Source: Bryobacteraceae bacterium (GTDB lineage: Bacteria; Acidobacteriota; Terriglobia; Bryobacterales; Bryobacteraceae). Taken from it: 64,000 bases of DNA. A program made the translations under genes and the position numbers. Numbering within the stretch: the stretch's first letter is position 1; every line of letters starts with the position of its first letter. Below the pieces are notes generated by a model. That model saw only the letters and a list, made by a program, of their open reading frames with translations. It made no database searches and was not told where the DNA came from. Positions 54,196 to 62,700 of the stretch are shown one piece after another. The stretch is from NCBI GenBank assembly GCA_023384675.1, contig JAHDVK010000005.1, positions 186,001-250,000 of the forward strand. The letters run 5' to 3'.

Positions 54196-54798
54196 ATGCT
54201 CGCCCGCCTGCACGCCCTGTTCCTTCACCGGTTTTCACCGCGCTATAACCGGATGGCGGGAGAGCGGAAGCGGGCTCTGTTCGCGGGGCTGCGCGGGCCG
54301 GTGCTGGAGATTGCCGCGGGCGCGGGGGCGAATTTTGAATTTCTGCCGCATGGCGTCGAGTGGACCGGCGCCGACCCGAACCCGCACGGAGCGCGCTATT
54401 GCTTGCCGGCGGCGGAGCGCCGGGGTATCCCTGCGCGATGGGCAACAACCCCGGCGGAGCGCCTTCCCTTCCCCGGCGAGAGTTTCGCGCACGTCATCAG
54501 CACGCTGGCGCTTTGCTCGGTAGAGGATCCCGCGGCGGCGTTGGCGGAGGTCCGGCGCGTGCTGAGGCCGGGCGGTTCGCTGGTCTTCCTGGAGCATGTG
54601 GCCGCCGCGCCGCAAACGCCCACGCTGCGCCGCCAGCGTCTCCTGCGGCCCGCTTTCCGTTGCTGCTTCCACTGCAATCCGGTGCTGGATACGGCGGCGC
54701 TGCTGACGGGCGCGGGATTCGCTTCCCTTGAATTGGAGCGGTTCCGGCTGCCGATTCCGATTGTCGGGCCGCACATCGCGGGACGGGCTATCCGATAA
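54196..54798 (+). CDS. Class I SAM-dependent methyltransferase
   Basis: A 200-residue protein. Motif I is VLEIAAGAGANFEFLP, the acidic loop TGADPNP, motif IV SFAHVISTLALCSVEDP and LRPGGSLVFLEHV. The family (methyltransferase type 11/UbiE-like) methylates small molecules or lipids. The C-terminus has CCFHCNPVLD with closely spaced Cys. The downstream lipid glycosyltransferase gene is 38 nt away, so a lipid-related role is possible. Confidence 0.85.
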   Translation: MLARLHALFLHRFSPRYNRMAGERKRALFAGLRGPVLEIAAGAGANFEFLPHGVEWTGADPNPHGARYCLPAAERRGIPARWATTPAERLPFPGESFAHVISTLALCSVEDPAAALAEVRRVLRPGGSLVFLEHVAAAPQTPTLRRQRLLRPAFRCCFHCNPVLDTAALLTGAGFASLELERFRLPIPIVGPHIAGRAIR

Positions 54799-54836
54799 AC
54801 CGGGCGTTCCTGGTATCCTCAGCAGTTGCAGCCTGC

Positions 54837-55994
54837 ATGCAGACTCTGGATCTGATCTACTTTGACGCGGGGGGCGGCCATCGCGCCGCGGCAACGGCCT
54901 TGCAGCATGCCATCCGGGACCAGGGCCTGCCGCTGGAGCCGCGCCTGATTCACCTGAAGGAGATCCTGGCGCCCATCGACGTCTTCCGCAAGGTGACGCG
55001 GCTCGACCTCGAAGAGATCTACAACCTGATGCTGCGCAAGGGGTGGACGCTGGGCTCGGCGCAAGGTCTGCGATTCATGCAGCGGGTGATTGCGCTCTAC
55101 CACAAGCCCGCGCGGCGCCTACTGACAGAGCATTGGCGGCGGCAGCCGGCGGACCTCGCCGTTTCGCTGGTGCCGAATTTCAACCGGGCGCTCTACGAGG
55201 CCTTTCGGGAAGCGTGCCCGCAGGCGCCGTTTGCAACGGTTCTTACCGACCTGGCCGACTATCCGCCGCATTTCTGGATCGAGCGGAACCAGCACCAGCA
55301 TTTCGTTTGCGGCACGCCGAAGGCCCGCCAACAGGCTCTGGAGTTGGGGCACGCGCCGGAGCGGGTGCTGCTGACATCAGGGATGATTCTGCATCCGCGC
55401 TTCTACGATTTGCCGCCGCTGGACCGGGCGGCGGAACGGGCGAAGCTCGGCCTCGATCCCAGCCGCCCCACGGCGATTGTCCTATTCGGCGGCTATGGGC
55501 CGGGGTTGATGGCGGACATCCAGCGGCGGCTGGGGAAGGCGCGGCTCGATCTGCAGCTCATCCTGATCGCTGGCCGCAACGAGCGGTTGCGTGAGCGGCT
55601 CTTGCGCGCCGAGGGCGTGCTGCCACAACACGTGACGGGGTTTACATCCGAGGTGCCGCACTACATGCGGCTGGCGGACTTCTTCATCGGCAAGCCGGGG
55701 CCGGGATCGATCTCCGAGGCGCTGCATCTGGGCTTGCCGGTCATCACCGTGCGCAACGCCTGGACGCTGCCGCAGGAGCGCTACAACGCCGAATGGCTCA
55801 CCGCGCGCGGGGCCGGGCTGGTGTTGCGGTCGTTCCGCGACATCGTGCCGGCCGTGCGGACGCTGCTCTCGGGGGACACACTCGCGGAGATGCGCGGGGC
55901 GGCGCTCGCGCAGCCCAACAAGGCTCTATTCGAAATACCTGCGGCGCTGGCGCGCCTGGCGCGCACGGGTGAATGGGCGGCGGCGGGCGTCTAG
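54837..55994 (+). CDS. GT28-like glycosyltransferase (MGDG-synthase/MurG type)
   Basis: A 385-residue protein with MQTLDLIYFDAGGGHRAAATALQHAI at the N-terminus and the C-terminal nucleotide-sugar site FFIGKPGPGSISEALHLGLPVI. The two Rossmann lobes match processive diacylglycerol glucosyltransferases and UgtP/MGDG synthase, so it likely makes a glycolipid at the inner membrane face. TATCCT at 54814-54819 is a weak -10. It overlaps the TrmB gene by 4 nt tail to tail. Confidence 0.85.
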   Translation: MQTLDLIYFDAGGGHRAAATALQHAIRDQGLPLEPRLIHLKEILAPIDVFRKVTRLDLEEIYNLMLRKGWTLGSAQGLRFMQRVIALYHKPARRLLTEHWRRQPADLAVSLVPNFNRALYEAFREACPQAPFATVLTDLADYPPHFWIERNQHQHFVCGTPKARQQALELGHAPERVLLTSGMILHPRFYDLPPLDRAAERAKLGLDPSRPTAIVLFGGYGPGLMADIQRRLGKARLDLQLILIAGRNERLRERLLRAEGVLPQHVTGFTSEVPHYMRLADFFIGKPGPGSISEALHLGLPVITVRNAWTLPQERYNAEWLTARGAGLVLRSFRDIVPAVRTLLSGDTLAEMRGAALAQPNKALFEIPAALARLARTGEWAAAGV

Positions 55995-56818
55995 CCGCCC
56001 GCCTTTTTCCAGCAATCGTCAAACAGGTTTCGCATGGCGCCGCCGAAGCCTTCGTGGTCGAAGACCACCGCGGTCCACGCCGGGCGCGTGATGACGGGGT
56101 CGAGCAGCGCCACGAGGCCCTGTGAACCGTCGAAGACGGCCAGCTTCATCGGCAGGGGGCTCAAAAGGCGCACTTCCACGCCCGTCTGTTGATACTCGCT
56201 CAACCGCGCGCGATGGATGTCGTCGAGAGCCTCGGGTTCGATCAGAATGCGGCACCGCACGCCGCGCAAGCGAGCCTGCTTCACAAGCTGTTCGTCCAGC
56301 GGATCGACGGCATAAGGCGGGCGCGAGAACTCGAGGTACTCGCCCGTGACGTTCGACAGCATGGAGCGGTAGTGGACGGCGATCTGGGAGGGTTCGTTGA
56401 CGATGCGCAGGTAATCGAGCGTGCCCCGGCCGCCCTGGCCTTCGGCGAAGACGCTCTTCAATTCGGTGGCGAGCAACTGGCCGTGGCGGCGCTGCTGCTC
56501 CATTTCACGTTCGATGTGGTCTTTCTGCCGGGAGAGATAGGCGGGGATCGCCAGGCCGGGTTCGACGGCGGAAAACAGCTTGGTCTTCTCCTGAACCACC
56601 TGGGCGAAGCCCTTTTCCACCAGCGAGTCGAGCACCTCGTAGATTTTCTGGCGGGGCACGTGGGCGCGCGCGGCGAGTTCCAGCGCCTTGAAGCGCGGGT
56701 GGCCCACCAGCACCAGATAGGACCTTGCCTCGTAAGCATTGAGGCCCATCTGCTGCAGCCGCCGCCAGAACTGTTCGTAGTCGGTTTCCAGCAGACCGTT
56801 GGACATCACTGTGGACAT
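55991..56818 (-). CDS. TrmB-family transcriptional regulator
   Basis: A 275-residue regulator. The winged helix (QQMGLNAYEARSYLVLVGHPRFKALELAARAHVPRQKIYEVLDSLVEKGF) and coiled segment fit TrmB, mainly archaeal sugar regulators. The C-terminal about 150 residues (YRSMLSNVTGEYLEFSRPPY, MKLAVFDGSQGLVALLDPV) form a ligand or PLD-like effector domain. It starts 90 bp from the AAA+ gene and may control it or the glycolipid genes. Confidence 0.87.
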   Translation of the reverse strand: MSTVMSNGLLETDYEQFWRRLQQMGLNAYEARSYLVLVGHPRFKALELAARAHVPRQKIYEVLDSLVEKGFAQVVQEKTKLFSAVEPGLAIPAYLSRQKDHIEREMEQQRRHGQLLATELKSVFAEGQGGRGTLDYLRIVNEPSQIAVHYRSMLSNVTGEYLEFSRPPYAVDPLDEQLVKQARLRGVRCRILIEPEALDDIHRARLSEYQQTGVEVRLLSPLPMKLAVFDGSQGLVALLDPVITRPAWTAVVFDHEGFGGAMRNLFDDCWKKAGG

Positions 56819-56862
56819 GCGCCCTCACATATATCACAGCCCACAGGGCCGTTGAACGCATC

Positions 56863-56868
56863 TACAAT
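56863..56868 (+). promoter_or_regulatory. -10 candidate of AAA+/vWA operon
   Basis: TACAAT is followed by a hairpin CCGGCG/CGCCGG (56875-56893) whose 3' arm touches the GGAAGGAGG ribosome site (56892-56900). A weak thermosensor- or attenuator-like effect is conceivable. No clear -35. Confidence 0.35.
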
Positions 56869-56908
56869 AGAAGCCCGGCGCCGAAAACGCCGGAAGGAGG
56901 GATTCTGG

Positions 56909-58465
56909 ATGCAAGACCCTGCCTGGGCACTGCCCCACACCTTAGGCGCGCTGCGCCGTTCCGAGGCGTTCAGTGAGGAGCGTCTCACCCACCGGAGCAT
57001 AAAAGATGAGCTGCGCGACAACCTGATCGCCCGGCTCCGCACGGGACAACCCTTGTTTCCCGGAATCGTGGGCTATGAGGATACCGTGATCCCGCAGGTG
57101 GTGAACGCCATCCTTTCCCGCCACAACTTCATCCTGCTGGGGTTGCGCGGTCAGGCCAAGACCAGGCTGATGCGGATGCTCACCAGCCTGCTGGACCCGC
57201 ACCTTCCCTATGTTGCCGGTTCGGAGATCCACGACCACCCATACCGGCCGATCTCGAAGTTCGCACGCCAGTCGATCGACGAAATGGGAGAGGAAACGCC
57301 CATCGCCTGGCTCCGCCCCGAGCAGCGGTACGTGGAGAAGCTGGCCACGCCGGACGTCACCATCGCGGACATGATTGGAGACCTCGACCCGATCAAGGCC
57401 GCGCGCGCCGGGCAGAACATCTCAGACGAGCTGACCGTCCACTACGGCCTGTTGCCGCGGGCCAATCGCGGAATCTTCGCGGTGAACGAACTGCCCGATC
57501 TGGCCGGCAAGATTCAGGTTGGCCTGTTCAACATCCTGCAGGAGGGCGACGTTCAGATCAAGGGCTTCCCGGTGCGGCTGCCGCTGGATCTTCTGCTGGT
57601 ATTCACGGCGAATCCCGAGGACTACACCGCGCGCGGAAAGATCATTACCCCGCTCAAGGACCGCATCGGGAGCGAGATCCGCACGCATTATCCGCTGACC
57701 GTGGACCGCGCCATGGCGATCACGGACCAGGAGTCCTGGACGCGCCGCAACTCACCTGTTTCTATTACAATACCAGGCTATCTTCGTGAAGTGGTTGAGC
57801 AGCTTGCTTTTTCAGCGCGCGAGGATAAGCGGATCGATCAGCGGTCGGGCGTCAGCCAGCGCCTGCCCATCTCGGTTCTGGAGAACGTCGTTTCCAGCGC
57901 GGAGCGCCGCGCCCTGGTCAACAGCGAGAGCGAAGCGGTCCCGCGCGTGGCGGACCTGTACGCGGCACTGCCGGCCATTACCGGCAAACTTGAATTGGAG
58001 TACGAAGGCGAGTTGAAGGGTGGCGACCAGGTGGCCCGGGAGTTGATCCGAGCGGCCGTGGCGCGCGTCTATCACCAGCGTTTTGATGGCGTTAACACGA
58101 GGGAAATCATCCAGTACTTCAATACGGGCGGGACCTTGAAGTTGAACGCCGATTCCCCGGCGGCGACGGTGATCGAGGCCCTGAATAGCGTGGAGGGCCT
58201 GATGGAGAAGACCCGTCACCTGGGGCTTTCCGCGAATGAATCCGATGCGATTCGGGCTGCCGCGGGCGAGTTTATCCTGGAGGGGCTTTACGCCCTGAAG
58301 CGGATCGGCCGGAGCGAGGAGATCGGATTCACCGGCACGGAGTCGAGGCCGCCAGCCCGGCAGGCGGAGTCAAACATCTTCCCGGATCTCGGGGAGGAGT
58401 CCGGCGAGGAGGAGTGGCCACCGCGCCGGCGCCGGGATCGGGACAAGAAGCGGAACCTGAATTAG
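56909..58465 (+). CDS. AAA+ ATPase, Mg-chelatase/MoxR-like, altered Walker A
   Basis: A 518-residue protein from ATG 56909, 8 nt after GGAAGGAGG. The P-loop is LGLRGQAKTRLMR, with Ala where the usual GK has Gly. Walker B is GIFAVNELPDL (Asn-Glu instead of Asp-Glu), the sensor FTANPEDYTARGK, and arginine fingers fit ITPLKDRIGSEI. The helical lid and a C-terminal about 150 residues follow. It is coupled to the vWA gene by 4 nt. Together they resemble MoxR-vWA chaperones that insert metals or mature complexes. Confidence 0.9.
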   Translation: MQDPAWALPHTLGALRRSEAFSEERLTHRSIKDELRDNLIARLRTGQPLFPGIVGYEDTVIPQVVNAILSRHNFILLGLRGQAKTRLMRMLTSLLDPHLPYVAGSEIHDHPYRPISKFARQSIDEMGEETPIAWLRPEQRYVEKLATPDVTIADMIGDLDPIKAARAGQNISDELTVHYGLLPRANRGIFAVNELPDLAGKIQVGLFNILQEGDVQIKGFPVRLPLDLLLVFTANPEDYTARGKIITPLKDRIGSEIRTHYPLTVDRAMAITDQESWTRRNSPVSITIPGYLREVVEQLAFSAREDKRIDQRSGVSQRLPISVLENVVSSAERRALVNSESEAVPRVADLYAALPAITGKLELEYEGELKGGDQVARELIRAAVARVYHQRFDGVNTREIIQYFNTGGTLKLNADSPAATVIEALNSVEGLMEKTRHLGLSANESDAIRAAAGEFILEGLYALKRIGRSEEIGFTGTESRPPARQAESNIFPDLGEESGEEEWPPRRRRDRDKKRNLN

Positions 58466-58469
58466 CCTC

Positions 58470-59666
58470 ATGCGACGCATTCACTATACCCGCTATGTCG
58501 ATGACGGCTTTGGCCTTTCAGCCGAGGATCTGGCCCGCGCGTTGAGCGATTTCCTGCTGGAAAGCGGCTTTCATTCGCAGTATTACGGCTTCTCGGAGTT
58601 CAACTCTCACTCGCTGGAGCAGCTCAAGGAGGCCATCCGCCGGGCTTTGGAATCGGGCGAGTTGTTCGACGCTGAGCGCGCCGAGCAGGTCCGCCAGGAG
58701 TTGGCGAAAATGACCCCGGAACAGCTTGACCAGGTTTTGGACAAGCTGGCGGCGAAGCTGCAGGACGAGGGATATGTCAGCGAACAGGATACGCCTCGGG
58801 GCATGAAGCTGGAGATCACGGATAAGGCGGTCGATTTCCTGGGTTTCAAGGCTCTGAAGGATCTGCTGGGGGCGTTGGGGCGGTCGAGCTTTGGCGCGCA
58901 CGAGACGCGGGCGCTTTCCACGGGTGTGGAGTCGAGCGGGGGGAGCCGGCCGTGGGAGTTTGGCGATACGCTCAATCTGGATGCCGGCGCCACGCTGTTC
59001 TCGGCGCTGCGGCGCGAGGGGATCCGGCTGCCGTTGAACATCGACTACGAGGATCTGCACGTGCATCAGAGCGAGTACACCAGCTCATGCGCCACAGTTT
59101 TGCTGCTGGATTGCTCGCATTCGATGATTCTCTACGGCGAGGACCGGTTCACGCCCGCCAAGCGTGTGGCGCTGGCGCTGGCGCACCTGATCCGGACGCA
59201 GTTTCCTGGGGATTCGCTGCGTCTGGTTCTGTTCCACGACACGGCGGAGGAGGTGCGGTTGGGGGAGCTGGCGCGGATTCAGGTGGGTCCGTATTACACG
59301 AATACGCGCGACGGCCTGATTCTGGCGCAGCGCCTGCTGGCGGCCGAGAAAAAGGACATGAAGCAGATCATCATGATCACCGACGGCAAGCCCTCGGCTC
59401 TGACAATGGAGGATGGGCGCATCTATAAGAATCCAATGGGGTTGGATCCATTTGTGCTGCGCGCCACGCTGGAGGAGGTGGGCCGCTGCAAGCGCGCGGG
59501 CATCCTGATCAACACATTCATGCTGGCGAGCGACTACGCGCTGGTGCAATTTGTGCAAAAAGTGACCGAAATGTGCCGCGGGAAGGCCTATTTCACCACA
59601 CCGTACAACCTCGGCGAGTACCTGATGATGGACTTTCTGCGGCGGAAGACGCAGACGGTGCACTGA
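58470..59666 (+). CDS. vWA-domain protein, partner of AAA+ ATPase
   Basis: A 398-residue cytosolic protein. The N-terminal about 200 residues are helical ([33 protein letters not shown]). The C-terminal vWA domain has an intact MIDAS: DCSHSM (DxSxS), the Thr/Gly region and ITDGKPSAL. Such pairs bind a client through the metal site while the ATPase drives remodelling. Stop at 59666 is followed by two hairpins. Confidence 0.9.
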   Translation: MRRIHYTRYVDDGFGLSAEDLARALSDFLLESGFHSQYYGFSEFNSHSLEQLKEAIRRALESGELFDAERAEQVRQELAKMTPEQLDQVLDKLAAKLQDEGYVSEQDTPRGMKLEITDKAVDFLGFKALKDLLGALGRSSFGAHETRALSTGVESSGGSRPWEFGDTLNLDAGATLFSALRREGIRLPLNIDYEDLHVHQSEYTSSCATVLLLDCSHSMILYGEDRFTPAKRVALALAHLIRTQFPGDSLRLVLFHDTAEEVRLGELARIQVGPYYTNTRDGLILAQRLLAAEKKDMKQIIMITDGKPSALTMEDGRIYKNPMGLDPFVLRATLEEVGRCKRAGILINTFMLASDYALVQFVQKVTEMCRGKAYFTTPYNLGEYLMMDFLRRKTQTVH

Positions 59667-59711
59667 AGCAGCGTTTAATGCAACCCGGGGACCGGCCCAC
59701 AGGCCAGTCCG

Positions 59712-59766
59712 CCCGTATCGTACGGGAATGATTCCGCTGACGGGGTTCGCGGTTTCGCGAACCCCG
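59712..59766. terminator. Two hairpins between convergent genes
   Basis: CCCGTA/TACGGG (59712-59726) and CGGGGTTCGCG/CGCGAACCCCG with a GTTT loop (59741-59766) are perfect stems. They lie between the stops of the vWA gene and the giant repeat gene, so they could end both transcripts. No T-run is present. Confidence 0.5.
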
Positions 59767-59783
59767 CTGGAAGATCCGCCCGC

Positions 59784-62700
59784 TCAGAAGGTGCTGGACT
59801 CGACCGGGATCTCGACCTTGTTGCTGGTGACCCAGACTGCGCCCGGTGAGAGTGCCCGGAGGCGAACCGGAATCTTGTCGCCGGCGGGAACCGAGTCCGG
59901 CACCCGCACATGGATCAGGAACACGCCCGCGGCGTGGTCATCCCTGACGACCTTCAGAATTTCGGCTGCCGAATCTCCGATCTCGATCGAGAGGGAGCCA
60001 GCTTCCGGCTGAGCGCTTCCTAGGCCGGATGCCCGGATGACGATTTTGTCGCGCGGTTGCGCGGGTTCGCCGAGGCTGCGCGCATCGCGAAGGATGACGA
60101 GACGGCCGGATTCGGCATGGGTAGCGAAACCATGGTCTCCGGCATCGCCCTGGAGCGGCAGAAGCGCCGGATGCACCGGGGAGGAGCGGATGGAGTGCGG
60201 CGCGGAGTCTCCGGCTTCGGTCTGAATGACCAGGCTCAGGAAGTCCTGCCCGGTGGCATTGGGACAGAGGAAGTCCACGCGAGTTTGGGAGGCGAAGAGC
60301 ACGGGCAGGGGCGTGCCGTACGCAATCACGCGATTCAGCAGGACCTTGACGCCGGCGAGATCGGTGGTGAGTCCATCGGGAGCGTAAAGCGCTTCGCGCC
60401 GGTGGCTCAGCCAGCGGCCGTGGACCGTGGCGATGGCTCCGGGGCTGCAGACGATCTGGACAGGTTCCGTGATCAGCGGCTTGCCGGATTCAACCTGGAC
60501 CCGCAAGCGGTTGTCCGCTGACGACGCTTCCGTTTCGCCGGCCTGGAAATGAATCACGTATTCCTCCTGCCGTTGCTGATCGATTTCGGGAATCCATTCA
60601 AACCAATTGGATTCTTCGTGGAAGACCGCGCCGGCGGGGAGATCCTCCGCGGTGAGGGGCACAACCCCGTCCGCTGCGGATCTTGGAGCGACCGTAAACC
60701 GGAGAGGTTCGCCGGGGCGGACCAGCTGCCGGCCGGGCAGGCTGAGCGCCGGATCGAAATGAGGCGCAATGGAGACTTGCGCGTAAGCGGGGTGATCCCC
60801 GTTGCCGGCGATGATGCGAACCGTGGAATAGGCTGTGCCCTCGTCCACCGTGCCGCGGAACGTGACCACGCGCTGGTTGGCGCGGGCCAGCACCCAGGCG
60901 GGAACGCGGATGTTGCTGTTGGTGGTGCGGAGCGCGATGACAGATTCGTGGCTCGCGTCGCCCTCCCGGCGGATCTGGCAGTTGAATTCATCGCCAGCGC
61001 GCAGCAGAGCGGGTGTGCAGGACACCGAGAGCGACGGCGGCGCGGGTTCGTTCTCCAGGAGGCCGGAAGCCGTGTCGCCAGGTTCTGTCTCGGGTTCGGG
61101 CATGAAGACCACGTCGACCCAGTAGTTTGTGCCGGCGAAGGAATCAACCGGGAAGCCGGCGCCAAACCGATAGAGGCCATTCGGGCCATCTTCGCCATCC
61201 TTGAGGGCCTGGAGCGGGCCGCTTTCGAGGGTGGCCCCGGAGAAGCCGCCGCGGGTCTGGGAATGGTGGCCGTAAGGCGCGTGATAGGAGACAACGTAGG
61301 TGACTCCGGCCTCGACGGGCACCGGGTTGGCGAAATCGGCATGCTGCCAGCCTGATTTGGTTTCGTCCATGAAATAGACGCTCGCCAGGAGGGCGCCGCC
61401 GCTGGTCCAGAGGCTGCCTGTGTGCAGCCCGACGTTCTCCGGGCCTTTGTAGAAGCGGATTCCGGTGACGAATCCGTCCTGCCTGGCGCGGAACTTCATG
61501 CCCACTTCGATAGCGGGCGTGCTGGCGGAGTCGATCTGTTCGGGCGTGCCGTTCCCGCTCCAGATCGAGCAGGGGCACTCCGAATCGTCCGATCCGGTGA
61601 TCTCGATGGCATTGACCTTGGGGTGCTGCAGGACCGAGACGAGTTGGATCAAGATTTCGCCTTCGGAAACAGCGGGGAAGTTGACGTCGACCGCCTTGAA
61701 CGGACCGGCGGCGGCCTGGACAACGTCAAAGTTCTCGGCGGCCATGGCGCCGTTGATCAGGATATGGAAGACGCGGTGACCGGGTTCGGTGAAGAAGATC
61801 TCGGCGAACTTGAGCCGGACGTTGTACTTGCCTGGCGTGGCTTTGAACCGGTATTCGAGGGTGCTGCTGTCAGTCCAGCGTTCAGACATATAGAGCGCCG
61901 GATCGGCGGAGCCGGTGACTGGATCCTCGGTGGTACTCACGTAACCGTCGCTGTTGGTATCGGCGATCCACTGCTGGCCGAGACTGTCGACATACGCCGG
62001 CCCGCCCGCATTCATGCGGACCAGGGCGACGGTGGAGACCTTGGGCGGAGCAACCGTCAGGAGGTACTCAGCGGAGCGCCCGGACAACGCTGCAACGATC
62101 ACCGCGGATTCCTCTTCGCTGACCGCGGAGGCCGTGGCGCTGAAGGTGGCGGAATCCGAACCGCCTGGCACGGTGACGGAGGCGGGAATAAACAGGAATG
62201 GGCCGCTGACGGCCAATTCGACTTCAACGCCGGGCTCGGGTGCGGGGCCGGCGAGAGTGACGGTACAGACGCTGCTGGCGCCCGCGGTGAGTTCGGACTT
62301 CGCGCATTCGAGGCCGCTGAGAATGGCCGGGGCCTGCAAGTTGAACGTAAAGCTCAGAGAGCTATCCGCGAAGGCGGCCGTAAGAATGACGACAGCGCTG
62401 GTTTCGACTTCGCCGGCGGACGCATCGAAACCGGCCGATGTCGCACCGGCGGGGATGGTCACGGTCTGCGGCACGGTGAGCAACTCGTTGTCGCGAGTGA
62501 AGGTCACCAGGGCTCCGCCCGAGGGCGCGGGCGCGCCGATTGTCACATTGCATCTTGCGGTGCTGTTTGAGGCAAGTGAGGCCGGTGTGCAGGACAGGCT
62601 TGTGAGGGCGGCGGCCGCCTTGAGGCCGAGGACAAAGTTGACGCTCTGGCCGGCCGCGGATGCGGTCACGGTTGCGGTCGAGTCCGCATCGAACGCTCCG

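Noticed and set aside
56189-56908. 240-codon extension of the AAA+ protein
   Set aside because: It is antisense to the TrmB gene; the ATG at 56909 has an excellent ribosome site.
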